A DNA stretch of 64,000 nt from Salinisphaera sp002433465 (GCF_040361435.1 NZ_APNL01000002.1:240841-304840); one strand, 5' to 3'. Shown: positions 35,017-42,693, counted from the stretch's first letter. The notes: generated by a model not told the origin, from the sequence alone. Numbers and translations: made by a program.

Positions 35017-35383
35017 TACCGATGTGGTGATCTGGGCGACGCGCGGTGATGCGTCCGCGGTGCAGACCGTCGACGCAATAGATCAGCCGGCTCTATCGAT
35101 CGTCACGGTCATCGAGCTCATGCAGGGCGCGCGTGATGCGCGGGAGCTTAAGGAGCTCGAACGCGGTCTCGACAACTGGGGCGTCAACGTCGTGCCGATC
35201 AATGCGGCAACCGGCAACATCGCCAGAGATTTGATTAGAGATCACGCGCTCTCCGACGGTCTATTACTCGCGGACGCTCTCGTCGCGGCTACGGCGATAC
35301 ATAATGAACTCACGCTGTTGAGCGGCAACCGAAAGCATTTCGAAAAGATTCAGCGCTTGGATTTCCAAGCGTTCATGCGATGA
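35006..35383 (+). CDS. PIN domain ribonuclease toxin (FitB/VapC type)
   Basis: 125 residues. The acidic active-site residues are visible: Asp4 and Asp6 in MLIDTDVVIWA, Glu37 in VIELMQGA, and Asp90 in LLLADALVAATA. The final NRKHFEKI is the usual PIN end. Such toxins cleave RNA, often tRNA, when free of antitoxin. Start is at the second of two adjacent ATG codons; it overlaps the antitoxin by 11 bases. A longer in-frame start upstream would run through the antitoxin gene and is rejected. The active site looks intact. Confidence 0.87.
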   Translation: MLIDTDVVIWATRGDASAVQTVDAIDQPALSIVTVIELMQGARDARELKELERGLDNWGVNVVPINAATGNIARDLIRDHALSDGLLLADALVAATAIHNELTLLSGNRKHFEKIQRLDFQAFMR

Positions 35384-35464
35384 ATGCGTGCTGTTTACGC
35401 CACCACCGGATGCGTAGACATCGGATCAGCGTCGAGATCGTAGACGCCACTAGCGGGTGCACCG
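35384..35464 (+). pseudogene. Possible higB remnant
   Basis: One frame reads RHRISVEIVDATSG just before higA. HigB toxins usually end in VEIVDYH-like residues. The match is only a few residues long, so this is a suggestion rather than a firm call. Confidence 0.2.
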
Positions 35465-35725
35465 ATGACCGAACTAGCAAACGTTCACCCCGGCGAAATT
35501 CGCCTTGAGGAATTTCTAAAGCCGATGGAACTGAGCCAAAACCGACTGGCCCGTGCAATCGACGTACCGCCCCGTCGTATCAACGAAATCGTGCTGGAAA
35601 AGCGGGCGATCAGTGCGGATACCGCGGTACGATTGGCCCGGTATTTCGGAGCCAGTGAGAAATTCTGGATGGGATTGCAGGCCGATTATGATCTGGAAGA
35701 GGTACATCGAGCCCAAGTCGCCTGA
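35465..35725 (+). CDS. HigA family XRE antitoxin
   Basis: 86 residues. The HigA signature HPGEIRLEEFLKPMELSQNRLA is followed by the helix-turn-helix recognition segment VPPRRINEIVLEKRAISADTAVRLARYFG and WMGLQADYDLE (the longer run is split here only for description). HigA binds DNA and normally neutralises HigB, an mRNA interferase encoded just upstream. No intact higB precedes it: the 81 bases upstream encode at most a HigB-like tail in one frame (VEIVDATS). It is therefore probably an orphan regulator or an immunity remnant. Confidence 0.85.
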   Translation: MTELANVHPGEIRLEEFLKPMELSQNRLARAIDVPPRRINEIVLEKRAISADTAVRLARYFGASEKFWMGLQADYDLEEVHRAQVA

Positions 35726-35734
35726 TCAAGATGG

Positions 35735-35751
35735 ATAAGTATACTGTCCCC
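35735..35751 (-). repeat. GGGGACAGTATACTTAT motif, copy 1
   Basis: The minus strand carries GGGGACAGTATACTTAT exactly; the plus strand reads the reverse complement. Its last C begins the 9-bp tandem array. Confidence 0.8.
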
Positions 35752-35814
35752 AGATATCCCAGATATCCCAGATATCCCAGATATCCCAGATATCCCAGAT
35801 ATCCCCAGATATCC
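35751..35814 (+). repeat. 9-bp tandem repeat, seven copies
   Basis: Unit CAGATATCC repeated six times without change, then one extra C and a seventh copy. Each unit holds the palindrome GATATC. It lies between the higA stop (25 bases away) and the membrane protein start (56 bases away), so it falls in the probable promoter region of the latter. Confidence 0.95.
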
Positions 35815-35870
35815 GCGTAGATAGAACATAATCTGCTTCACAATACTGAGAATTTACGGTCTGGGTAGAC

Positions 35871-37232
35871 GTGTCCGTAACAGCCGCTGAATTCGGCTTC
35901 GACCTGAGCAATCGCGAGACAGCAACGCTCATTTATCTGGGCTTACTGCTCGCAGGGCTGCTCCTCTGGACAAAAACACGTCCACTCGCGCTCAATCTCG
36001 TTAAAACATTCTTCGCGCCGAAGCTTACAAAGGTTTGGCTAGTTATGTCTCTATACGTGGCAGGTTGTGTGGGGCTGCTCGCTTGGCTGCAGCTATGGGA
36101 ATTGACCAACCTCAAATCGACCTTACTGTGGTGGATGACAGTTGGATTCACCGGCGTTTTTGAAGCACAACGACTTAAAGATAAGCCACATATGCTTCCA
36201 CGACTTGTGACAGAGGCATTCACAATCTCCGCAGTAATTTTTTTCGTCGCCGAACTCGTTAGTTTCCCACTCTTTATAGAACTGATAATGCTTCCGGTTT
36301 TGGTGCTACTGACGCTCCTTATCGCCGTTTGCGAACACCAAGTTGGTAGGCACAACAACGCCAAAGTTCTGAAAATTTTACGCAACACCGAAATGTTCGC
36401 AGGCGTCATAGTTCTCTGCGCGAGCTGCGTTTTTATCGCTAACAACGTCGCCGTATTTTGGTCATTCAACACATTGCGTGAGTTTGGGTTACCTTTTCTT
36501 CTCTGGCTGATGTTCGTTCCATTTATTTACTTACTCGCGACGTATATGACGTACGAAGAAGCCTTCGTGCGCCTCCGAACGAGACCAAAGCAATCCTCAA
36601 TTGTCCGCTATGCGCGATGGCGTGCGCTATTCTCGTTCGGCATCAATATTAATGGGGTTAAGCGGCTGTCTCGAGATATGCGTGTGCGTGACATCGCGGA
36701 CAAACAGGGCGTCAAAGACGCTATCCAAGAGATCAAGCGGCTCCGCAAAATTGAAGATAATCCGCCTGCCGTTTCACGCGCCGAAGGTTGGTCACCCTAT
36801 GAGGCGAGACTATTTCTTAAGGAATATGGCCTCATCACCGATCACTATCATCGGACACCCTGGGAATGGTTTGCTCATATCCCGTCGGTGAAACTGAACG
36901 AGAAAGTCCTAGCCGATCGAGTTTCCTATTATCTTAGCGGTAACGAGCGGGCCGTAACGCGGCTGCGAATTGCACTTGATGGTTTCAACCAGAACGACAC
37001 GAAAGAAGCGCAGCAAGCCTTCTATGAGCGGGCTCTAACTCTGCTTGCTAAAACATTTGGCTCTGAACGTGCAACGACGATCTATCGTCACGTTGAATCC
37101 GCCGAATCTGGCGCCTTGGCGGTTGACGGCATACGGCTATCACTGACCAAGTCAGATTGGGGAGACGCTAGCACCGGCGGCTTTGTCTGGAATTTTATTA
37201 TTCAACACCCCCAGCATCGAGAAGGTGGCTAG
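35871..37232 (+). CDS. Multi-spanning membrane protein of unknown family
   Basis: 453 residues with a GTG start, the only start codon before the conserved-looking N-terminus; the ribosome site is weak (GGGTAG). About seven hydrophobic segments are seen near residues 19-33, 55-72, 83-97, 114-130, 132-151, 175-197 and 206-224. The remaining 230 residues are hydrophilic, with a charged start (RLSRDMRVRDIADKQGVKDA) and a helical middle, and should be cytoplasmic. No catalytic motif was recognised. The gene is visibly AT-richer than its neighbours and uses codons (ATA, TTA, AGA) rare elsewhere here, suggesting transfer. It is flanked by inverted GGGGACAGTAT motifs. Confidence 0.75.
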   Translation: MSVTAAEFGFDLSNRETATLIYLGLLLAGLLLWTKTRPLALNLVKTFFAPKLTKVWLVMSLYVAGCVGLLAWLQLWELTNLKSTLLWWMTVGFTGVFEAQRLKDKPHMLPRLVTEAFTISAVIFFVAELVSFPLFIELIMLPVLVLLTLLIAVCEHQVGRHNNAKVLKILRNTEMFAGVIVLCASCVFIANNVAVFWSFNTLREFGLPFLLWLMFVPFIYLLATYMTYEEAFVRLRTRPKQSSIVRYARWRALFSFGININGVKRLSRDMRVRDIADKQGVKDAIQEIKRLRKIEDNPPAVSRAEGWSPYEARLFLKEYGLITDHYHRTPWEWFAHIPSVKLNEKVLADRVSYYLSGNERAVTRLRIALDGFNQNDTKEAQQAFYERALTLLAKTFGSERATTIYRHVESAESGALAVDGIRLSLTKSDWGDASTGGFVWNFIIQHPQHREGG

Positions 37233-37320
37233 AAATCACAGGAGACAGACGTCTCTTTACCAGGAAATTGGCTCACGCCGCATCACGCCGTGGTGGATTC
37301 AGGTTCAAACCTAGTGATTC

Positions 37321-37336
37321 GGGGACAGTATGAGAT
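37321..37336 (+). repeat. GGGGACAGTAT motif, copy 2 (partial)
   Basis: GGGGACAGTATGAGAT: the first 11 bases match the motif and the end diverges. It lies 88 bases after the membrane protein stop, inverted relative to copy 1. Confidence 0.6.
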
Positions 37337-37361
37337 GCCCCGGCTATTTCGGACAGCCAGA

Positions 37362-37505
37362 TCAGGGGTTAGTGGCTAGCTTACGTTCGTAACTCTCCGG
37401 TGTTTGATAGTCCAGCGATTGGTGTAGTCGCTGTCGGTTATAGAAGACCTCGATGTAGTCGAAGATCGCAGATTTAGCCTGCGATGGCGACTCAAACGGA
37501 ATCCA
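37362..37505 (-). pseudogene. IS3 family transposase remnant (C-terminal end)
   Basis: The minus strand encodes ESPSQAKSAIFDYIEVFYN then RQRLHQSLDYQTPESYERKL and a stop. This is the last part of an IS3-type OrfB (DDE integrase), after the catalytic Glu. No start and no upstream domain remain. The fragment ends exactly at motif copy 3, as if truncated by an event there. Confidence 0.85.
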
Positions 37506-37521
37506 GGGACAGTATACTTAT
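37506..37521 (+). repeat. GGGACAGTATACTTAT motif, copy 3
   Basis: Matches 16 of 17 bases of the motif, lacking only the first G (it is preceded by A). It abuts the IS3 fragment. Confidence 0.75.
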
Positions 37522-37604
37522 CCCCTTGGTGCGACGTGATGTGTCCATACGTAACGCTCAAACACAGCTCACGATCGCCGCTGTGAGCGATCCTTCGCTG
37601 CCCA

Positions 37605-37633
37605 GCGCCCGATAGTGTTTGGGCGCGTTTTTT
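37605..37633 (+). terminator. Rho-independent terminator of unknown owner
   Basis: GCGCCC/GGGCGC stem with a ten-base loop, then G and six T. No intact gene ends just upstream, so it may belong to a lost gene. Confidence 0.6.
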
Positions 37634-37677
37634 GCACTGGCCTTTCTATCGCTCTTTGGTCAGGCGCCTCTAAATAA

Positions 37678-37694
37678 GGGGACAGTATATGTAT
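37678..37694 (+). repeat. GGGGACAGTATATGTAT motif, copy 4
   Basis: Two differences from GGGGACAGTATACTTAT. Same orientation as copies 2 and 3. Confidence 0.65.
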
Positions 37695-37807
37695 CTTAGG
37701 CTTCGGCGCCTGCGGCGCGTCTCCTATCCCCCAATGCGCGGCTTTCTATAAGCCACTCAGCGCGAATAGGTCGCGCACAAAATAATCGTAAGCGAGTTAA
37801 TTGCGGC

Positions 37808-37834
37808 TTAAGTAATCCGGCGGGCGGCCGATAA
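37808..37834 (+). promoter_or_regulatory. Sigma-28 (FliA-type) promoter of the chemoreceptor
   Basis: TTAAGTAA, 11 bases, GCCGATAA. The -10 box is a perfect match to the FliA consensus and the spacing is exact; the -35 core TAAG(T) is kept in part. It lies about 73 bases before the chemoreceptor ATG. Confidence 0.7.
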
Positions 37835-37906
37835 GGCGTGCTTACTTGGCTGTCGGTCAACCCGACGGCCGGCCCGTGCTTATTATCACCCACTAGAGTC
37901 CGCTTC

Positions 37907-39580
37907 ATGCCTTTCTCGAATCAAGATCACGGCGCAGGCCGTGGTATGCGTCTGCGTACCCGCATCATGCTGGGTTTCAGCGCCGTTCTATCGCTGATGG
38001 TGTTACTCACGGCGATCGGTATATGGCAGGTCGAGAAAGTGGATGGATTGCTGACGTACATCAATGACGTCAACAGCAAAAAGCAGCGGTATGCCATCAA
38101 CTATCGGGGCAGTGTGCACGATCGCGCGATCGCATTGCGCGACGCTCTGCTCGTGGATGACGCCGAGCTGGGCGATGTCGAGGCGCTGATCGCCAATCTG
38201 GCCGCAGACTATGACCGTGCTCACGAAAACATGCAGGCGATGCAGGGCGAAGTCGACTTCAGCGACATGGACATGCAGCTCCTGGCTGCTATCAACGAGA
38301 TAGGCGCGCGCACGGTGCCTTTAACCGAGCGGGTGCTCGATTTGCGCCGTGACGGGGCCCGGGCCGAGGCCCGGCAGCTCGTGCTGGCCGAAGCCCGGCC
38401 GGCATACATGACCTGGCTGAATCGAATCAACGATTTCATCGACTACCAGGAACAACAGAACAACGTCGACGTGCAGGCCACGCGTGAAACCACGAGCGGC
38501 TTTCGCAACATCATGATTGCCCTCACCTTGTTTGCGTTGCTTCTGGGTGCCGGCATTGCTTTCGTGATTGCGCGTCAGCTTATCCGCACGTTCGGCGCCG
38601 AGCCGTACGAAGTGCGCTGGCTGGCGGAGTCGATAGGCCGCGGCGATCTGGCGGTCGACACATCGACGTATCTGCGTAAGGCGCATGCAGGTAGCATCAT
38701 GGCTTGCCTGGTGCAAACCGTGGCGACGCTACGCGATACCGTGACTCGGGTGGATGATGCGGCGCATTCGGTTTCGGACGCGAGCGATCGGATCGAGCAT
38801 CAGAATGCCCGGCTCTCGGAGCGCACCGACGGTCAGGCCAGCGCGCTGGAACAGAGTTCCGCGGCGATGGAACAGCTCACGTCGACGGTGGGCCGTAATG
38901 CCGACAGCGCGCGCGAGGCTGAGCGCTTGGCCAGCGATGCCAGCGATATCGCCGAGCGGGGCGGCAGTGTCTTCAACGAGGTGCAGTCGACCATGCAGCG
39001 CATCCACGAGAGTGCCCGTGAGATCTTCGATATTATCGGCATGATCGATGAGATTGCCTTTCAGACCAATCTGCTGGCGCTGAACGCCTCGGTGGAAGCC
39101 GCAAGAGCCGGCGAACAGGGCCGCGGCTTCGCGGTCGTGGCGCAGGAGGTGCGTAGCCTGGCGACGCGCAGCGCCGAAGCGGCCCGCCAGATCAAGGATT
39201 TGATCAACCAGAGCGTCAGCCAGACCGAGCAGGGCACCGAACGCGCCACCCATGCCGGCCAGACGATTCAGGCGGCCGTGGAAGCGATCCAACGCGTGAC
39301 CCGCCATGTGGCCGAAATCAGCCAGGCCTGCGCCGAGCAGAGCATCGGGGTGAGCGAAGTGAGTACATCGATTGGCCAGATCGATCAGAACACGCAGGAC
39401 AACGCCCGCATGGTTGAGCAGAGCAACGCGGATGCGAAGGAACTCAATCGCCAGGCCAAGCTGTTGCTGAGTGCGATCTCGGAATTCCGTCTACAGCGCG
39501 TCAGCGATCCCGCCCGATCGCCGGCCAGCGACGCTGTGCTACAGCCCGCCGATGCCACGCCCGCGTACCAGCCGGCTTGA
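37907..39580 (+). CDS. Methyl-accepting chemotaxis protein
   Basis: About 557 residues. A first membrane helix (IMLGFSAVLSLMVLLTAIGIW) is followed by a periplasmic helical ligand-binding domain of about 150 residues of four-helix-bundle type. The second helix (IMIALTLFALLLGAGIAFVIA) leads to a HAMP-like region with the GAEPYEVRWLAESIGRGDL variant. The signalling tip EIAFQTNLLALNASVEAARA is conserved. It couples ligand sensing to CheA. No CheR-docking pentapeptide is visible at the C-terminus. An ATG 39 bases later is an alternative start. A FliA-type promoter upstream ties it to flagellar expression. Confidence 0.9.
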   Translation: MPFSNQDHGAGRGMRLRTRIMLGFSAVLSLMVLLTAIGIWQVEKVDGLLTYINDVNSKKQRYAINYRGSVHDRAIALRDALLVDDAELGDVEALIANLAADYDRAHENMQAMQGEVDFSDMDMQLLAAINEIGARTVPLTERVLDLRRDGARAEARQLVLAEARPAYMTWLNRINDFIDYQEQQNNVDVQATRETTSGFRNIMIALTLFALLLGAGIAFVIARQLIRTFGAEPYEVRWLAESIGRGDLAVDTSTYLRKAHAGSIMACLVQTVATLRDTVTRVDDAAHSVSDASDRIEHQNARLSERTDGQASALEQSSAAMEQLTSTVGRNADSAREAERLASDASDIAERGGSVFNEVQSTMQRIHESAREIFDIIGMIDEIAFQTNLLALNASVEAARAGEQGRGFAVVAQEVRSLATRSAEAARQIKDLINQSVSQTEQGTERATHAGQTIQAAVEAIQRVTRHVAEISQACAEQSIGVSEVSTSIGQIDQNTQDNARMVEQSNADAKELNRQAKLLLSAISEFRLQRVSDPARSPASDAVLQPADATPAYQPA

Positions 39581-39600
39581 GCCCGCATTCAGCGCCATTC

Positions 39601-39671
39601 GGGACAGACCACGTTTGAATCGCTTAAGTGAGTGATATCACCGATTAACGCGATAAGAAGTCGTCTGTCCC
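39601..39671. repeat. 71-bp nested palindrome (REP-like)
   Basis: Three inverted pairs share one centre near 39636: GGGACAGAC/GTCTGTCCC at the ends, ATCGC/GCGAT inside, and a perfect GTGATATCAC at the middle. The ends recall the GGGGACAG core of the dispersed motif. It lies about 0.75 kb from the RAYT gene and could be its substrate. Confidence 0.7.
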
Positions 39672-39773
39672 TTATACGTCGCTATAGATGCGCCCGAAAT
39701 TACCTTCGCGGCCGTCGGTGGCGGGTATTCGTTCAACGCTGTAGTTTCTTCATGGTTTTTCCGAAGGGGAACC

Positions 39774-40313
39774 ATGAAGTATCTCGCCCGTGTTGCTGCG
39801 ACGATGGTGATCAGCGTCTTGACCGGGTGCGCCGGTATCGTCGGCGGCGAACTCGCCCGGGTCGATCAGACGGCGGTAGCTGTACCGGTGTGTGACGTGC
39901 ACGCCGGCCCGACGCCCTATTACTTCGAGGTGGATAGCGGCTCCGGTAACGATTACATGGATGAGAATCCGGCTGGGTGGTTGTCCGGGTGGACGTTCGG
40001 GCTGTTGCCGACCTATTGGCTGTCGCCGGTGCATGCGCAGGCGCGTTTGTACCACCAGAATGTGCAGATCGCGCGCTATCAATATGGCGCGCGGGTTCAC
40101 AAGTTCTATGGCCTGCTGTGGGTCTTGCCGCTTGTCCCGATCAATGCCCTGGTGGCGGATTACAACGAAGTGCCGGCCAACGAAGGCCTGGGCCTGATGG
40201 TGGGCCCCACGATTGTTCGCAAGGCGAAGGCACAAGCCTATCTTGATGCGATCGAAAAGCGCGGCCTGGCGCCGGACGAGGTTTGTTACCGACAGGCGGA
40301 CAGAAAGCGTTAG
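39774..40313 (+). CDS. Lipoprotein of unknown function
   Basis: 179 residues. The signal peptide ends in the lipobox LTGC with Cys19. No known domain was recognised. The mature protein has a Gly/Trp-rich hydrophobic part (WLSGWTFGLLPTYWLSPVHA, then FYGLLWVLPLVPINALVADY) that may hold a membrane-associated hairpin, and ends basic. AAGGGGA before the ATG is a good ribosome site. It lies between the nested palindrome and the RAYT, convergent with the latter. It may be cargo of the island or a resident gene. Confidence 0.7.
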   Translation: MKYLARVAATMVISVLTGCAGIVGGELARVDQTAVAVPVCDVHAGPTPYYFEVDSGSGNDYMDENPAGWLSGWTFGLLPTYWLSPVHAQARLYHQNVQIARYQYGARVHKFYGLLWVLPLVPINALVADYNEVPANEGLGLMVGPTIVRKAKAQAYLDAIEKRGLAPDEVCYRQADRKR

Positions 40314-40421
40314 CCGGGCGCGGTACATGTGCCGCCGGTTTTCGACGGGATATATACCGGGCTGCAGGCCTGAAGCGACGCCCTGACCCGCGTGCCTGGA
40401 TCCGGGGAAAGCATTCTTATC

Positions 40422-41087
40422 TCAGTCCCGGCTTTTAGGCTTCGGCCCGGGCGGCTGTCTGTGAAGCGTTCGCCCGAGCCGCTTCTCGGCCCGGTTGATG
40501 AACACCTCATTGCCCAGCGGGCGGCCAGTACGTAGGTGTTGCTCGACCTGTTCGGCTTCATCCGCGGGCACGCCGGCAGCCAGGTAATCGCGCCAGTCAT
40601 CAGCCAGGTTGGGTCGGCGCGATAGTTTGATATGGGGATCGGCTCGGTTCGATACATGGGCCTTGGCACTCGACCACGGCCATTCGGTGGGGTCGGTGAC
40701 GATATCCACCGCTACGGGATTGCGTTCGACATAGCGTACGGCGGCCCAGAGGTGCGCATCATCCATGGGATAGGAATGAAAGCGCTCCTGCCAGAGATGA
40801 CCACGCCAGTTTTCGCGGAAGTTGATATGTCGCGTATAGCGCCGATGGGCTTCGCCCAGCGCCGCGCGCAGGCCGTCCGCGTGGCTTGGCGTCAGGATGA
40901 AGTGCACCTGGTCGGGCAGGAGGCAATAGGCGATCACCGCGGTATCCGCCTTCGCAGCGAACTCGTTGATCAGCGATAGATAGAACCGGTAGTCGTCGTC
41001 TTCGAAAAAGACGGGCTGGCGGCGATTGCCGCGCTGGGTGACGTGGTGCGGTGTGCCGGGTAGGACGACACGGGCGAGGCGGGCCAT
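40422..41087 (-). CDS. REP-associated tyrosine transposase (RAYT, Y1 type)
   Basis: 221 residues. MARLARVVLPGTPHHVTQRGN is the typical RAYT start (21 residues, shown here as MARLARVVLPG and TPHHVTQRGN). The catalytic Tyr is in AVRYVERNPV. The usual HUH metal motif (NHVH in LMPNHVHLL) reads DQVH here, so the first His is replaced by Gln60 with His62 kept. RAYTs process single-stranded REP hairpins. A GGGGACAGTATACTTAA motif lies 32 bases upstream of its start. Loss of the metal ligand may mean it is inactive, or that substrate handling differs. Confidence 0.87.
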   Translation of the reverse strand: MARLARVVLPGTPHHVTQRGNRRQPVFFEDDDYRFYLSLINEFAAKADTAVIAYCLLPDQVHFILTPSHADGLRAALGEAHRRYTRHINFRENWRGHLWQERFHSYPMDDAHLWAAVRYVERNPVAVDIVTDPTEWPWSSAKAHVSNRADPHIKLSRRPNLADDWRDYLAAGVPADEAEQVEQHLRTGRPLGNEVFINRAEKRLGRTLHRQPPGPKPKSRD

Positions 41088-41118
41088 GCGGATGCTCTAG
41101 CGGGGTCGGGTGTGGGAG

Positions 41119-41135
41119 TTAAGTATACTGTCCCC
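41119..41135 (-). repeat. GGGGACAGTATACTTAA motif, copy 5
   Basis: The minus strand reads GGGGACAGTATACTTAA, one base from copy 1. It lies directly upstream of the RAYT, inverted relative to copies 2-4. Confidence 0.8.
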
Positions 41136-41262
41136 GAATAGATGCTGCGTGATTTGCTTTTGCCGTTTTGTGATTGGCGCGGCTCTCACTTCGTTGCAGA
41201 GACTGTTGGCCTGCGGTGACGGCATGGGGCCGCGCCGATGCGTCTTTCGATGGAGAGCAGCG

Positions 41263-42510
41263 ATGAGTGCAGTGTCTATCAAGCAGGAAGTGGTCGATGC
41301 GTTCGGTTGGCAGCAGGATGCCTGGCCGGATACGGCGGATGGCTGGATCGAGCGGGCCCGTAGCGTCGGCGATCTGCTGGCCGAGGATGCGGTGGTGCGC
41401 GATCGCGCCAATCGCAGCCCGCATGCCGAGGTGGAGCTGCTCAAGAACGCCGGGCTGGTCACGCTGCTGGCGCCGAAAGCCCTTGGCGGCGGTGGCCAGC
41501 GGTGGTCGACCGCCTATCGGGTGATTCGCGAGGTGGCCCGGGGCGATGGCTCGATCGGTCAGCTGCTGGGGTATCACTATCTGTGGGCCTGGGCGGCGCG
41601 TCTGGTGGGCACGCCGGATCAGATCGAGGCCATCGAGCGCCACTATGCCGCCGGGCAGCTGTTTTTCGGCGGCGCGGTGAACCCGCGTGATAACGATCTC
41701 AAGGTGACGGATACGGGCGATACGCTCGTGTTCAACGGCCGCAAGAGTTTTTCCACCGGCAGCGGGGTGGCGGATCTGACCGTACTGGAAGGCGTGCTGG
41801 AAAACAGCGGCGAGCATGTGTTCGCGGTGGTGGATTCGCGCCAGGACGGGCTGGAATTTCTGGGTGACTGGGACAACCTCGGCCAGCGTCTGACCGAATC
41901 CGGCGGCGTCATTATCCGCGACGTGGAAGTGCCCTGGAGCGACGCCCTCGGCTTCGTGAACAAGCGCTATCAGCCCAGCGTGTATGCCACCCTGAACGTG
42001 CCGGCCATACAGCTGGTGTTCACCAGCTTTTATCTGGGCATTGCCGAAGGTGCGCTGGCGGCCGCGCGCGAATACAACCGCCGGCACACGCGCCCCTGGC
42101 CCTACGGCGGCGACAACAAGACCCGTGCGGCCGACGAGTTCTATGTGCTCGACGGCTTTGGCGATCTGCAGTCGCGGCTGTGGGCCAGCCAGGCATTTGT
42201 GGAACAGACCGTGGCCGTGGTCGATGCGCTGTTGCACCGGCCGCGCGAGGCGGTCAAAGCCCGCGAGCGCGGTGAAGCGGCCGTGAAGGTAGCCGCGGCG
42301 AAACAGCGCATCGTGGATACCGGGCTGGATATTGCGACCCGGCTGTATGAATTGACCGGCGCTCGGGCCAGCGCTAACAAGTACGGCTTCGATATCTACT
42401 GGCGCAACCTGCGTACCCACAGCCTGCACGATCCGATTGCCTACAAGCGGGTTGAGGTCGGCCGCTTCGCCCTGCTCGATGAGATCCCGGAGCCGACCTG
42501 GTACACCTGA
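41263..42510 (+). CDS. Acyl-CoA dehydrogenase-fold flavin monooxygenase (DszC/SfnB-like)
   Basis: 415 residues from MSAVSIKQE, with GGAGAG before the ATG. The N-terminal helical domain (HAEVELLKNAGLVTLLAPKALGGGG) and the beta domain (LVFNGRKSFSTGSGVADLTVLEG) match acyl-CoA dehydrogenase-like proteins that use reduced flavin to oxidise sulfur compounds, such as DszC and SfnB. No catalytic Glu base of true acyl-CoA dehydrogenases was identified. The gene is divergent from the RAYT and alone in its orientation. A role in sulfonate or sulfone use is inferred from the family. Confidence 0.8.
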   Translation: MSAVSIKQEVVDAFGWQQDAWPDTADGWIERARSVGDLLAEDAVVRDRANRSPHAEVELLKNAGLVTLLAPKALGGGGQRWSTAYRVIREVARGDGSIGQLLGYHYLWAWAARLVGTPDQIEAIERHYAAGQLFFGGAVNPRDNDLKVTDTGDTLVFNGRKSFSTGSGVADLTVLEGVLENSGEHVFAVVDSRQDGLEFLGDWDNLGQRLTESGGVIIRDVEVPWSDALGFVNKRYQPSVYATLNVPAIQLVFTSFYLGIAEGALAAAREYNRRHTRPWPYGGDNKTRAADEFYVLDGFGDLQSRLWASQAFVEQTVAVVDALLHRPREAVKARERGEAAVKVAAAKQRIVDTGLDIATRLYELTGARASANKYGFDIYWRNLRTHSLHDPIAYKRVEVGRFALLDEIPEPTWYT

Positions 42511-42693
42511 GCGTTTGTCGAGCCGGGGATGCCGCGCAAGGGACGTCGCGAAGCGTTCCAATGCTGCGCAATCGTTGCCAGCCCGCTCGTCTTTCTGTGT
42601 CAGGGCCGTTAGTCAAAGGAGGGAGCCGAACCGGCTCGAATACCAGGCGTCGTTAGCGTGCTGACCGGCGTGGAACGAGCCGTGGACTTGCGG

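Larger units (their letters stand above)
37522..37837. other. Gene-free stretch before the chemoreceptor
   Basis: About 320 bases with no coding frame supported. It holds a CACAGC/GCTGTG inverted repeat (37564-37584), a terminator-like hairpin at 37605-37633, motif copy 4, and the sigma-28-type promoter of the next gene. It looks like a mosaic left by mobile elements. Confidence 0.6.

Noticed and set aside
35751..35814. CRISPR-like array
   Set aside because: The 9-bp units are contiguous with no spacers, so this is a simple tandem repeat.
37838..37906. GTG-started N-terminal extension of the chemoreceptor
   Set aside because: It would start within four bases of the FliA -10 box and so lie before the expected transcript start.
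41119..42561. 480-codon minus-strand frame opposite the DszC/SfnB-like gene
   Set aside because: The plus-strand protein has clear family motifs and a ribosome site; the minus one has neither.
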